The notes: generated from the sequence alone by a model not told the origin. Counted from the first letter of the stretch, positions 22,780-31,940 are shown. The stretch: DNA of 47,271 nt from an uncultured Collinsella sp. (GCA_900541205.1 UQIV01000020.1:1-47271), one strand, 5' to 3'. Numbers and translations are program-made.

Positions 22780-24291
22780 ATGGCTACGTTCTTTCCCGGT
22801 GAGTCCCACACGTTTTCGGAGTATCTGCTGGTCCCTGGTTACTCGTCCTCGCAGTGCATCCCCAACAACGTCTCTCTTAAGACGCCGCTGACCCGCTTTA
22901 AGCGCGGTGAGAAGCCGGCAATCACCCTGAACATCCCCATGGTTTCCGCCATCATGCAGTCCGTCTCGGGCGTTGACATGGGTGTCGCGCTCGCTACCGA
23001 GGGCGGCCTGTCCTTCATTTACGGTTCCCAGAGCGCCGAGTCCGAGGCCGCTATGGTCAAGGCCGTCAAGGATCACAAGGCCGGCTTCGTTCAGTCCGAT
23101 TCCACGCTGACCCCCGACATGACCATGGAGCAGGTCATCGAGCTCAAGGAGAAGACCGGTCACTCCACCATGCCGGTCACCGACGACGGCACTCCCAAGG
23201 GCAAGCTCTTGGGCATCGTCACCAGCCGTGACTATCGCCCCAGTCGCGATGACCACCAGACGAAGGTCTCCGAGTTCATGACCCCGCGTGAGCAGCTCAT
23301 CGTGGGCGATAAGAACATCAGCCTCAAGGTTGCCAACGACGTCATCTGGGACAACAAGCTTAACGCCCTGCCCATCGTCGACGACAACGATCACCTCATG
23401 GGCATCGTCTTCCGCAAGGACTACGACAGCCACAAGACCAACCCCAACGAGCTGCTCGATAACGACAAGCGCTACATGGTCGGCGCCGGTATCAACACCC
23501 GCGACTATGCCGAGCGCGTGCCGCTGCTCATCGAGGCCGGTGCCGACGTCCTGTGCATCGACTCCTCCGAGGGCTTCAGCGAGTGGCAGAAGCGCACCAT
23601 CGAGTGGATTCGCGCCAACTACGGCGAGGACGTCAAGGTCGGTGCCGGTAACGTCGTCGACGCCGAGGGCTTCCGCTTCCTGGCCGACTGCGGTGCCGAC
23701 TTCATCAAGGTCGGTATCGGCGGCGGTTCCATCTGCATTACCCGTGAGACCAAGGGTATCGGCCGTGGCCAGGCCACCGCGCTGATCGACGTCTGCCGCG
23801 CCCGTGACGAGTACTACGAGGAGACCGGTGTCTACGTGCCCGTGTGCTCCGACGGCGGTATCGTCTATGACTACCACATGACGCTCGCCCTTGCCATGGG
23901 TGCAGACTTTATGATGCTGGGTCGTTACTTCGCCCGCTTTGACGAGAGCCCGACCGAGCGCGTTAACGTGAACGGTCAGTACATGAAGGAGTACTGGGGC
24001 GAGGGTTCTGCGCGTGCCCGCAACTGGCAGCGCTACGACCTGGGCGGCGCCGCGAAGCTCAGCTTCGTCGAGGGCGTCGACTCCTATGTTCCCTACGCCG
24101 GCTCCCTCAAGGACGGTGTGGGCGGCACGCTCTACAAGGTCAAGTCCACGATGTGCAACTGCGGCGCTCTCTCGATCCCCGAGCTCCAGGAAAAGGCACG
24201 CCTAACGCTGGTCAGCTCCACCTCCATCGTCGAAGGCGGCGCCCACGATGTTGTGGTCAAGGATTCGCAGCAGTCTGTGTCTTATCGATAG
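22780..24291 (+). CDS. guaB: IMP dehydrogenase
   Basis: The protein has 503 aa from ATG 22780 with AAAGGAG upstream. It oxidises IMP to XMP with NAD+, the committed step to GMP. The TIM-barrel segments NIPMVSAIMQSVSG and VGAGINTRDYAER flank two CBS modules (about residues 105-220). The catalytic loop GIGGGSICITRETKGIGRG carries Cys319, and the SDGGIVYDYHM phosphate-binding segment follows. The arrangement with a GSICITRE loop and a VYDYHM variant is somewhat divergent from textbook GuaB but complete. A terminator follows, so the gene is probably monocistronic. Confidence 0.95.
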   Translation: MATFFPGESHTFSEYLLVPGYSSSQCIPNNVSLKTPLTRFKRGEKPAITLNIPMVSAIMQSVSGVDMGVALATEGGLSFIYGSQSAESEAAMVKAVKDHKAGFVQSDSTLTPDMTMEQVIELKEKTGHSTMPVTDDGTPKGKLLGIVTSRDYRPSRDDHQTKVSEFMTPREQLIVGDKNISLKVANDVIWDNKLNALPIVDDNDHLMGIVFRKDYDSHKTNPNELLDNDKRYMVGAGINTRDYAERVPLLIEAGADVLCIDSSEGFSEWQKRTIEWIRANYGEDVKVGAGNVVDAEGFRFLADCGADFIKVGIGGGSICITRETKGIGRGQATALIDVCRARDEYYEETGVYVPVCSDGGIVYDYHMTLALAMGADFMMLGRYFARFDESPTERVNVNGQYMKEYWGEGSARARNWQRYDLGGAAKLSFVEGVDSYVPYAGSLKDGVGGTLYKVKSTMCNCGALSIPELQEKARLTLVSSTSIVEGGAHDVVVKDSQQSVSYR

Positions 24292-24339
24292 GATAAGAGC
24301 TGAACATAAAGGTTGAGTATCAACCACGTTATTTAGATA

Positions 24340-24374
24340 AAGCGAGATGCCCGCAAGTCGCAGGCATCTCGCTT
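24340..24374 (+). terminator. Terminator-like hairpin after guaB
   Basis: AAGCGAGATGCC (24340-24351) pairs perfectly with GGCATCTCGCTT (24363-24374) around an 11-nt loop. The downstream T content is modest (GTCGTATTT). It is the likely end of the guaB transcript. Confidence 0.7.
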
Positions 24375-24410
24375 GTCGTATTTGCTATCATCATGCGAGT
24401 TAACGATGTG

Positions 24411-24526
24411 GCGGGGCGTTCTTACCTTTGCTCGCTGCAAGTTCCGCACGAGCCGAAGAGCACTTAATGTGCTCTCCGTGCGAGCAGGACTGTCCGCAGC
24501 AGCGAGTAAAGGTGAGAACGCCCCGC
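24411..24526. repeat. 116-nt long hairpin before leuS
   Basis: The first 28 bases (24411-24438) pair without a gap with 24499-24526, using only two G-T pairs. Inside, AGTTC/GGACT, CGCACG/CGTGCG and AGAGCAC-TTAAT-GTGCTCT continue the stem to a small apex. No protein or known RNA explains it. It may be a mobile palindromic element, a structured leader of leuS or a processing site. Confidence 0.75.
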
Positions 24527-24553
24527 CCCAACCGAGATAACAAAGGAGCTGAT

Positions 24554-27130
24554 ATGTGCGATTGCACAGATCATAAGGACGAGATCCCTGCCTACGACGC
24601 GCAGGCCATTGAGTCCAAGTGGATGAAGGCCTGGGAGGACTCCAACCTCTTTGCCGTCGACACCGACGAGAGCAAGCCCAAGAAGTACGTGCTCGAGATG
24701 TTCCCGTATCCGTCGGGCGACCTGCACATGGGCCACGCGCGCAACTACACCATCGGCGATGCCATGGCCCGTCAGGCTCGCATGCGCGGCTTTGACGTGC
24801 TGCACCCCATCGGCTTTGACGCCTTTGGCCTGCCCGCCGAGAACGCCGCCATCAAGCACAATACGCAGGCTGCCGCCTGGACGTATAAGAACATGGACCA
24901 GGCGCTCGCCACGATGAAGCGCATGGGCTTCTCCTACGATTTGGATCGCATGGTCAAGACCTGCAGCCCCGACTACTACCGCTGGGGTCAGTGGATCTTT
25001 GAGAAGCTGTGGGAAAAGGGTCTGGTCTACCGCAAGAAGAACCCGGTCAACTGGTGCCCTAACTGCAAGACCGTTCTGGCCAACGAGCAGGTCACCGAGG
25101 GTAAGTGCTGGCGCTGCGGCACCGAGCCCGAGAAGCGCGACCTTGAGCAATGGTACTTCAAGATCACCGAGTACTCCCAGGAGCTGCTTGACGATCTGGA
25201 GAAGCTCCCCGGCTGGCCCGAGCGCGTCAAGCAGATGCAGGCCAACTGGATCGGTCGCTCCGAGGGCGCCGAGGTCGACTTTACCCTGTGCGACCAGGAT
25301 GGCGAGCCCATCGAGGGCGATGAGGGCAAGATCACCGTCTTCACCACGCGTGCCGATACGCTCTTCGGTGTTTCCTTCTTTGTCCTGGCTCCCGAGTACG
25401 CCGGCCTGCATGAGCTCGTCGAGGGCACGGAGTACGAGGAGGCCGTCACCAAGATCGTCGAGGACTCCAAGCATATCTCTGCCGTCGAGCGTGCCCAGGG
25501 CACCCTCGAGAAGCACGGTGCCTTTACGGGCCGCTATGTGGTAAACCCCGTCAACGGCGAGAAGGTCCCCGTGTGGGTTGCCGATTATGTCGTTGCCGAC
25601 TACGGCACCGGCGCCGTCATGGCCGTTCCCTGCGGCGACCAGCGCGATTTTGAGTTCGCCCGCAAGTATGATCTGCCCATCGTGCCGATCATCCTGGATG
25701 ACGATGACCGTGCTGCCGTCGAGGCCAGCGGCGAGACCATCGATACCTTCCATGCCGAGACCGTCGACTGGGATTGCGCCCACGCTGCCGAGGGCACGCT
25801 CGTCCAGTCCGGCAAGTACACCGGTATGCGCGGCGGCAAGCACTCCGAGGGCGAGGCTGCGATCGTGGCCGACCTCGAGGCCATGGGCTGCGGCCGCCGT
25901 AAGGTCGAGTTCCGTCTGCGCGACTGGCTCATCAGCCGTCAGCGCTACTGGGGCAACCCCATCCCGGCCATTCACTGCGAGCACTGCGGCATCGTGCCCG
26001 TGCCCGAGGACCAGCTGCCAGTGACGCTGCCCGAGAACCTTGACCTGGGTGCCGGCGAGACCCTCGCCGAGTGCAAGGAGTTCTACGAGACCACCTGCCC
26101 GGTCTGCGGTTGCCCGGCCAAGCGTGAGACCGATACCATGGACACCTTCACCTGCTCCAGCTGGTATTACCTTCGCTATACCGACCCGCACAACACCGAG
26201 CTGCCCTTCTCCCGCGAGGCTGCCGACCGTTGGATGCCCGTCGATAACTACATCGGCGGCATCGAGCACGCCATTCTGCATCTGCTCTACAGCCGCTTCT
26301 TTACCAAGGCGCTGCGCGACCTGGGCCTGCTGAGCGTTGACGAGCCCTTTACCAACCTGCTGTGCCAGGGCATGGTCAAGGACGAGAACGGCGACACCAT
26401 GTCCAAGTCCAAGGGCAATGTCGTGCCCCCGAGCTCGGTCATCGAGCCCTACGGCGCCGACACCATGCGTCTGGCGATCCTGTTTATCGCCCCGCCCGAG
26501 AAGGACTTCGACTGGGATCCCAAGGCCGTTGAGGGCGCCAACCGCTTCATCAAGCGCGCCTGGCGTATCGTTTGGCAGCTCGTCCAGTCCGGCGACGCCA
26601 ACGTGGCCTTCGACAAGTCTGCGCTCGATGAGGTTGCTATGAAGCTCTATCGCGAGCGTCACCGCACCATCGCCAAGTGCACCGAGGACTTCGACCGCGG
26701 CCAGTTCAACACCGCCATCTCGGCCGTCATGGAGCTCGTCAACGCGGCGAGCGCCTACCTCAATGCCACCGAGGATACCGCCCGCGACAAGGCGCTGTGC
26801 TACGGCGTGGCTAAGGATATCGTGAGCGTCCTTGCCCCTATCTGCCCGTTCTGGGCCGACGAGCTGTGGCATGAGGCACTCGGCTGCGAGGGCAACGCCT
26901 ACACCGCCGCCTGGCCCGAGTTCGACCTGGCCGAGTCCGTTGAGGACACGGTGCAGATCGTGGTCCAGGTGCTCGGCAAGGTTCGCGGCCGCGTCGACGT
27001 TGCCCGCGATGCCTCCAATGAGGATATGCAGGCTGCCGCCGAGGCCGCCGTCGCCAAGTGGCTCGAGGGCAAGACGGTCGTCAAGGCCATCTGCGTTCCC
27101 GGCAAGCTGGTCAACCTGGTGGTCAAGTAA
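24554..27130 (+). CDS. leuS: Leucyl-tRNA synthetase
   Basis: The protein has 858 aa from ATG 24554, six bases after AAAGGAG; earlier in-frame codons fall inside the long hairpin. The class I signature PYPSGDLHMGHARNY (51-65) and the KMSKS motif as TMSKS (about 615-619) are intact. A zinc-type knuckle (CPNCKTVLANEQ … CWRCG) and the CP1 editing domain (TTRADTLFGVSF … DYGTGAVMAVPCGDQRD) are present, so both charging and proofreading should work. The C-terminal anticodon and tRNA-binding parts are complete. No T-box elements are seen upstream. A strong terminator follows. Confidence 0.96.
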   Translation: MCDCTDHKDEIPAYDAQAIESKWMKAWEDSNLFAVDTDESKPKKYVLEMFPYPSGDLHMGHARNYTIGDAMARQARMRGFDVLHPIGFDAFGLPAENAAIKHNTQAAAWTYKNMDQALATMKRMGFSYDLDRMVKTCSPDYYRWGQWIFEKLWEKGLVYRKKNPVNWCPNCKTVLANEQVTEGKCWRCGTEPEKRDLEQWYFKITEYSQELLDDLEKLPGWPERVKQMQANWIGRSEGAEVDFTLCDQDGEPIEGDEGKITVFTTRADTLFGVSFFVLAPEYAGLHELVEGTEYEEAVTKIVEDSKHISAVERAQGTLEKHGAFTGRYVVNPVNGEKVPVWVADYVVADYGTGAVMAVPCGDQRDFEFARKYDLPIVPIILDDDDRAAVEASGETIDTFHAETVDWDCAHAAEGTLVQSGKYTGMRGGKHSEGEAAIVADLEAMGCGRRKVEFRLRDWLISRQRYWGNPIPAIHCEHCGIVPVPEDQLPVTLPENLDLGAGETLAECKEFYETTCPVCGCPAKRETDTMDTFTCSSWYYLRYTDPHNTELPFSREAADRWMPVDNYIGGIEHAILHLLYSRFFTKALRDLGLLSVDEPFTNLLCQGMVKDENGDTMSKSKGNVVPPSSVIEPYGADTMRLAILFIAPPEKDFDWDPKAVEGANRFIKRAWRIVWQLVQSGDANVAFDKSALDEVAMKLYRERHRTIAKCTEDFDRGQFNTAISAVMELVNAASAYLNATEDTARDKALCYGVAKDIVSVLAPICPFWADELWHEALGCEGNAYTAAWPEFDLAESVEDTVQIVVQVLGKVRGRVDVARDASNEDMQAAAEAAVAKWLEGKTVVKAICVPGKLVNLVVK

Positions 27131-27158
27131 GCATTGCGCGCAAAGCTGGCATGCAATA

Positions 27159-27194
27159 AACGAGGGACGGTCCGTTTGGGCCGTCCCTCGTTTT
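27159..27194 (+). terminator. Strong intrinsic terminator after leuS
   Basis: AACGAGGGACGG (27159-27170) pairs perfectly with CCGTCCCTCGTT (27181-27192) around a 10-nt loop and ends in TTTT. It separates leuS from the rimP operon. Confidence 0.9.
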
Positions 27195-27281
27195 GCATGT
27201 ACCTGCCTTGGTGTCTTCGGTCAATTGTCCTATTCTTGTGGAGAAGCTGTGCGCACGCTGACCTGCAGATTCGTACTGTGC

Positions 27282-27310
27282 TTGCACGTTTCCGCAGCTA
27301 TTGGTATAGT
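27282..27310 (+). promoter_or_regulatory. Promoter of the rimP-nusA-infB operon
   Basis: TTGCAC (27282-27287) and TATAGT (27305-27310) are separated by exactly 17 bp, a good housekeeping promoter. The predicted start near 27317 leaves a leader of about 70 nt before rimP, most of it occupied by a terminator hairpin. Confidence 0.7.
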
Positions 27311-27336
27311 TTGCTTGCAAATGAAGTTGTAATTGA

Positions 27337-27368
27337 AAGAAGTGGGGTTTCGGCCCCGCTTCTTTTTT
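27337..27368 (+). terminator. Leader terminator (attenuator) in front of rimP
   Basis: AAGAAGTGGGG (27337-27347) pairs with CCCCGCTTCTT (27354-27364), with one G-T pair and a TTTCGG loop, and a run of six T follows (27363-27368). It lies about 20 nt after the predicted transcription start and 20 nt before the rimP start. Read-through must therefore be regulated, or only a fraction of transcripts continue. The nusA operon of Bacillus subtilis is known to be controlled by NusA-stimulated attenuation, and the same idea fits here. Confidence 0.8.
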
Positions 27369-27388
27369 GTATGGATGGAGGTGCCGCA

Positions 27389-27883
27389 ATGGTCAAGACC
27401 AAGACCGAGCAGGCGATCATCGACGCGCTCGAGGCCGTCGCTCCCCAGCACGATGTCGACATCGTCGACGTCGAGCTCGTGGGTGCCACCAAGGCCCCCT
27501 GCGTGCGCGTGCGTATCGAGGGTGCCGAGGGTCAGAGCCTGTCGCTCAACGACGTCACGGCCAACACCAAGTGGGTCGGCGATGTGATTGAGGAGCTCGA
27601 CCCCATCTCTTCGAGCTATACGCTCGAGGTGTCGAGCCCGGGTATGGCGCGCCCGCTGCGCCGCCCGAGTGACTTTGCCCGCTTTGTGGGCGAGAACTGC
27701 GAGCTCACCTCCACCGCCACCGAGGGCCGTCGCAAGTACGCCGGCAAGATTGCCGCCGCTACCGAGACGAACGTGACCCTCGAGCTCGAGGACGGCGAGT
27801 CCGTTACCCTCGATTTCTCTGATGTTAAAAAGTGCAAGTTGAAGCCCACCTACGACTTCAAGCCCGCGAAGGAAGGAAAGTAA
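27389..27883 (+). CDS. rimP: Ribosome maturation factor RimP
   Basis: The protein has 164 aa from ATG 27389, with GGAGGTG six bases upstream. Both RimP domains are present: an N-terminal alpha-beta domain (VDIVDVELVGATKAPCVRVRI) with LDPISSSYTLEVSSPG, the family signature, and a C-terminal SH3-like barrel (TNVTLELEDGESVTLDF). It assists 30S subunit assembly. It is the first gene of the operon, ends one base before the nusA start region, and lies behind the leader terminator. Confidence 0.93.
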   Translation: MVKTKTEQAIIDALEAVAPQHDVDIVDVELVGATKAPCVRVRIEGAEGQSLSLNDVTANTKWVGDVIEELDPISSSYTLEVSSPGMARPLRRPSDFARFVGENCELTSTATEGRRKYAGKIAAATETNVTLELEDGESVTLDFSDVKKCKLKPTYDFKPAKEGK

Positions 27884-27884
27884 G

Positions 27885-29132
27885 ATGGCAGCATCCGACA
27901 TGATGTCCGCCCTGATGGAGCTTTGCCAGGAGAAGCACATCGACCAGCTCTACCTGATCGACCGCCTGGAGCAGTCGCTCGCCAAGAGCTATGCCGAGAT
28001 CCTGCATCTTGAGTGGGGCGCCAAGGTGACCATCGACCGCACCACCGGCAAGATCTACGTCTACCGCCTGGAGCCGATCGACGATTCCATGGACGAGGAG
28101 GGCAACTTCACCGAGTTCGAGGAGATCGACGTCACCCCCAAGAACACGAGCCGCATCGCCGCCCAGCACGCCAAGGCCGAGATCAACGCCATCGTGCGCA
28201 ACTCCGCCCGCGAGCAGATCTACGAGGAGTTCTCCGGTCGCATCGGTGACCTCATCAGCGGCACCGTGCTGCAGTCCACGCCCGACTTCACGATCGTCAA
28301 GATTCGCGAGGGCGTCGAGGCCGAGCTGCCGCACTTCGATCAGCGTCGTTACGAGAACGAGCGCAACGAGCGTCCGATGGGCGAGCGCTACCTGCACAAC
28401 CAGCACATCAAGGCCGTGATCATCGACGTTCGCGACCCCAACTCCAACCTGCAGCCGGTTCGTGGCGAGCACAGCCGTCCGCCGATTGTTATCTCCCGTA
28501 CCCACCCCGAGCTCATGCGTCGTCTGTTTGAGCAGGAGGTGCCCGAGATCTATGAGGGCACCGTCCAGATCAAGTCGATCGCCCGCGAGCCCGGCCAGCG
28601 CTCCAAGGTTGCCGTTCACTCGCTCGACGACCGTCTGGATCCCGTGGGTGCCTGCGTCGGCCCCAAGGGCAGCCGTGTTCGCGCTGTCGTGGGCGAGCTC
28701 CGTGGCGAGCGCGTCGACGTCATCCTGTGGGATGCCGATCCTGCCGTCTACGTCGCCAACGCCCTGTCGCCCGCCAAGGTCACCCGCGTCCTCATCGACG
28801 AGGAGAAGGCTTACGCCGGCGTCATCGTACCCGACGACCAGCTGTCCCTCGCCATCGGCAAGGAGGGTCAGAACGCCCGCCTCGCCGCGCGCCTGACCGG
28901 CTGGCACATCGACATCAAGTCCGAGACCCTTGCCGCCGACATCCTCAAGAACGTTCCCGTTCACGAGGAGCCCGCCGCCGACCTGATCGGTGACGAGGAG
29001 GACGAGGATGTCCGCCGCTGCGAGTACGTGTCCGAGGACGGCATCCAGTGCCGCAACCAGGCTCGTCCCGGCTCCCGTTTCTGCGGTGTCCACGACACCG
29101 ACGCCTTCGATGATGCGGAGGACCTGATCTAG
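27885..29132 (+). CDS. nusA: Transcription factor NusA with a C-terminal zinc-knuckle-like tail
   Basis: The protein has 415 aa from ATG 27885, with GGAAGGAAAG upstream. N-terminal RNA-polymerase-binding domain (1-125), S1 domain (about 130-200) and two KH domains (GACVGPKGSRVRAV and LAIGKEGQNARLAARLTG) follow in normal order. It modulates pausing, termination and antitermination. Unusual is the tail: Cys379, Cys389, Cys400 and His403 in a C-x9-C-x10-C-x2-H pattern within RRCEYVSEDGIQC and GSRFCGVHD, which looks like a small metal-binding knuckle. Classical NusA lacks it. No ylxR gene follows, although it often sits between nusA and infB. Confidence 0.94.
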   Translation: MAASDMMSALMELCQEKHIDQLYLIDRLEQSLAKSYAEILHLEWGAKVTIDRTTGKIYVYRLEPIDDSMDEEGNFTEFEEIDVTPKNTSRIAAQHAKAEINAIVRNSAREQIYEEFSGRIGDLISGTVLQSTPDFTIVKIREGVEAELPHFDQRRYENERNERPMGERYLHNQHIKAVIIDVRDPNSNLQPVRGEHSRPPIVISRTHPELMRRLFEQEVPEIYEGTVQIKSIAREPGQRSKVAVHSLDDRLDPVGACVGPKGSRVRAVVGELRGERVDVILWDADPAVYVANALSPAKVTRVLIDEEKAYAGVIVPDDQLSLAIGKEGQNARLAARLTGWHIDIKSETLAADILKNVPVHEEPAADLIGDEEDEDVRRCEYVSEDGIQCRNQARPGSRFCGVHDTDAFDDAEDLI

Positions 29133-29187
29133 CGCGCGGTCGCGTCGGGCAGGTCCCGGCGCGTCTCCCACGCTCGTTCAGTCTCTA

Positions 29188-29202
29188 GGCACCCAAGGTG
29201 CC
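29188..29202 (+). other. Short hairpin between nusA and infB
   Basis: GGCACC (29188-29193) pairs with GGTGCC (29197-29202) around CAA in the 91-base gap. No T-run follows, so it is not a terminator. It may shape the infB ribosome site that follows (AAAGGG then GGTGAAG). Confidence 0.4.
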
Positions 29203-29223
29203 AGAAAGGGTAGGTGAAGTCAT

Positions 29224-31929
29224 ATGGCAAAAGTCCGTGTGTCCACCCTGGCCAAAGAGTTCGGCATGACCTCCAAGGAACTGATGGGTCATCTCGCCGA
29301 AATGAAGATTCCCGCTAAGTCCGCTTCCTCCACCTTGGAGGACGCTTATGTCGCCATGGTCCGCAAGCAGCTCGCCTCGGTGATCGAGGCCCGCGCTCAG
29401 GAAGTCGAGGCCGCCAAGCAGGCCGAGGAGCAGGCGGCTGCCGCCGAGGAGGCCGCACGCGCCGCCGAGGCCGAGCGCGAGCGCATCGCCGCCGAGAAGG
29501 CACGTGAGGAGGAGCGCCGCCAGTTTGCCGCAGCCCAGGCTGCCGAGGAGGCTGCCCGCGCCGAGGCCGAGGCCAAGAAGAAGGCCGAGCAGGAGCGCCT
29601 TGCCCGCGAGAAGGAGGAGGCTGCCCGCGAGGCCCAGCGCCGCGCCGTTCCCGCTTCCGACTCCGGTTCGCGCTTCCGTTCGCTGCTCGACCAGATCGCC
29701 GCTCAGGAGACCGTGCTCAAGGAGAAGAAGGACGCCGAGGACAAGGCCAAGGCCGAGCGCGCCGCAGAGCGCGGTAACCGTCGTGGCGGCAACAACGACC
29801 GCCGCGGTGGCCGTCGTAACGCTTCCGACAACAACTCCGAGCGCAACGCCTCCGAGAGCCGTCCGCACAGCCATCGCACCAACGCCAGCAACAACGTCGC
29901 TGCCGGCATGGACTTCCCCAACCCCGATAAGCAGGGCAAGGGCAAGAAGCGCAAGGGCGGTCACAACAACGAAGAGGACCACTACAGCCGCATGGCTCGC
30001 GAGGCCGAGGAGTACAGCCGCGAGAAGGTGCTCGAGGAGGCTCGTGCCGCCGTCGAGGAGGCCTCTCGCGAGTCCACCGGTCGCCGCAAGAAGCGCAAGG
30101 AGAAGCGCGAGCGCGAGGCAGCCAAGGCGCAGGAGGAGCGCAAGATAGAGGAGGCGCTGGCCCAGGGCGTGAACCCCGAGGACCTCGACGCCATCAAGGT
30201 CTCCCAGGGCGTTACCGTCCAGGAGCTTGCCGAGGCGCTCGACGTTCCGGCCAACGACATCATCAAGCGCCTGTTCCTGCTGGGTACGCCGCTCACCATG
30301 ACGCAGTCCATGTCCGACGACCTCGTCGAGCTCGTTGCCGACGACCTGGGCCGTCAGATCAAGATCATCACCCCCGAGGAGGAGAACACCTTCTCGTTCT
30401 ACGACGATCCCGCCGACCTTAAGCCGCGCGCCCCGGTCGTCACCGTCATGGGCCACGTCGACCACGGCAAGACGTCGCTGCTCGACGCCATCCGTCACAC
30501 CGGCGTTGCTGCCGGCGAGGCGGGCGGCATTACGCAGGCCATCGGCGCTTCGCAGGTCATGATCAACGACCGCAAGATCACCTTTATCGATACCCCGGGT
30601 CACGCTACCTTTACGGCCATGCGCGCCCGTGGCGCCAAGGTGACCGACATCGTCATCCTGATCGTCGCCGCCGACGACGGCGTCATGCCCCAGACGGTCG
30701 AGTCAATCAACCACGCCAAGGCCGCCGGCGTACCCATCGTCGTCGCCGTCAACAAGATCGATAAGCCCGGCGCCAACCCCGACCGTGTGCGTCAGGAACT
30801 CACCGAGTACGGCGTCATCCCCGAGGAGTGGGGCGGACAGAACATGTTCGTCAACATCTCGGCCAAGCAGAAGATCGGTATCGACGACCTTCTGGAGACC
30901 GTGCTGCTCCAGGCAGATGTGCTCGAGCTCAAGGCCAACCCGGACACCTTTGCCTCCGGCAACGTCCTCGAGGCCAAGCTCGACAAGGGCCGCGGCTCGG
31001 TCGCTACCGTGCTCGTGACCCGCGGTACCCTGCACGTGGGCGATACGCTGGTCGCCGGCCTTACCTACGGCCGCGTCCGCGCCATGCTCGACCCCAAGGG
31101 TCGCGCCGTCACCGAGGCCGGTCCCTCCGACGCCGTCGAGATTTTGGGCCTGCAGTCCGTGCCCAACGCCGGCGACGAGTTCCGCGTGTTCGAGGACGAG
31201 CGCGAGGCTCGCGCCCTGGCCGACGAGCGTTCGCTCAAGGCCCGTATCGAGGAGCAGAGCCGCGTGAAGCACGTCACGCTCGAGAACCTCTTCGAGACCA
31301 TTGCCGACGCCGAGGTCAAGGAGCTCAACCTGATCATCAAGGCCGACGTCCAGGGCTCCATCGAGGCTCTTCAGGACTCGCTCGACAAGATGGATCAGTC
31401 CGAGGTTCGCATCAACACGATCCACTCCGCCGTCGGTGCCATCAACGAGACCGACGTCGTCCTGGCCGACGCCTCCAACGCCATTATCATCGGCTTTGGC
31501 GTCCGTCCCGACGGTAAGGCCCGCTCCGCTGCCGAGCGCGAGGGCGTCGAGATCCGTTGCTACGACGTCATCTACAAGTGCCTCGAGGAGCTCGACGCGG
31601 CCCGTATCGGCATGCTCAAGCCCACCGAGGTCGAGGTCGCCACGGGTACCGCGACCGTCCTGGACACCTTCAAGGTGCCCAAAGTCGGTATCGCCGCCGG
31701 TGTCCGCGTCGAAGAGGGCGAGATCGCCGCGACCGATTCCGTGCGTCTGGTGCGCGACGGCATCGTGGTCTTCAACGGCAAGATCGCCTCGATGCGTCAC
31801 TACAAGGACGAGGCCAAGAGCCTCAAGAGCGGTTCCGAGGGCGGCATTGGCCTGGAGAACTTCCAGGACATCAAGCCCGGCGACCAGATCGAGGGTTACC
31901 GCATCGACCAGGTTGCCCGTACCGAGTAA
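29224..31929 (+). CDS. infB: Translation initiation factor IF-2
   Basis: The protein has 901 aa from ATG 29224. An IF2_N module (VRVSTLAKEFGMTSKELMGH) starts the protein, followed by a 250-residue Ala/Glu/Arg-rich and Asn/Arg-rich linker and a second IF2_N module (VTVQELAEALDVPANDIIK). The GTPase domain has GHVDHGKTS (about 410), DTPGHATF (about 456) and NKID (about 510). Domains II to IV follow, with the fMet-tRNA-binding C2 barrel at the end. GTP-bound IF-2 places initiator tRNA on the 30S subunit. The long linker is typical of actinobacterial IF-2. Confidence 0.96.
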   Translation: MAKVRVSTLAKEFGMTSKELMGHLAEMKIPAKSASSTLEDAYVAMVRKQLASVIEARAQEVEAAKQAEEQAAAAEEAARAAEAERERIAAEKAREEERRQFAAAQAAEEAARAEAEAKKKAEQERLAREKEEAAREAQRRAVPASDSGSRFRSLLDQIAAQETVLKEKKDAEDKAKAERAAERGNRRGGNNDRRGGRRNASDNNSERNASESRPHSHRTNASNNVAAGMDFPNPDKQGKGKKRKGGHNNEEDHYSRMAREAEEYSREKVLEEARAAVEEASRESTGRRKKRKEKREREAAKAQEERKIEEALAQGVNPEDLDAIKVSQGVTVQELAEALDVPANDIIKRLFLLGTPLTMTQSMSDDLVELVADDLGRQIKIITPEEENTFSFYDDPADLKPRAPVVTVMGHVDHGKTSLLDAIRHTGVAAGEAGGITQAIGASQVMINDRKITFIDTPGHATFTAMRARGAKVTDIVILIVAADDGVMPQTVESINHAKAAGVPIVVAVNKIDKPGANPDRVRQELTEYGVIPEEWGGQNMFVNISAKQKIGIDDLLETVLLQADVLELKANPDTFASGNVLEAKLDKGRGSVATVLVTRGTLHVGDTLVAGLTYGRVRAMLDPKGRAVTEAGPSDAVEILGLQSVPNAGDEFRVFEDEREARALADERSLKARIEEQSRVKHVTLENLFETIADAEVKELNLIIKADVQGSIEALQDSLDKMDQSEVRINTIHSAVGAINETDVVLADASNAIIIGFGVRPDGKARSAAEREGVEIRCYDVIYKCLEELDAARIGMLKPTEVEVATGTATVLDTFKVPKVGIAAGVRVEEGEIAATDSVRLVRDGIVVFNGKIASMRHYKDEAKSLKSGSEGGIGLENFQDIKPGDQIEGYRIDQVARTE

Positions 31930-31940
31930 GGGGTAGCGCT

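Noticed and set aside
24292..24553. T-box riboswitch ahead of leuS
   Set aside because: No AGGGTGGNACCGCG-type T-box or specifier loop is visible; the region is occupied by a terminator hairpin and the long palindrome.
27858..29171. Long minus-strand open frames opposite nusA, infB, leuS, guaB and recG
   Set aside because: They mirror GC-rich coding genes, have repetitive Leu/Gly/Val/Asp composition, and lack ribosome sites; the plus-strand genes are certain.
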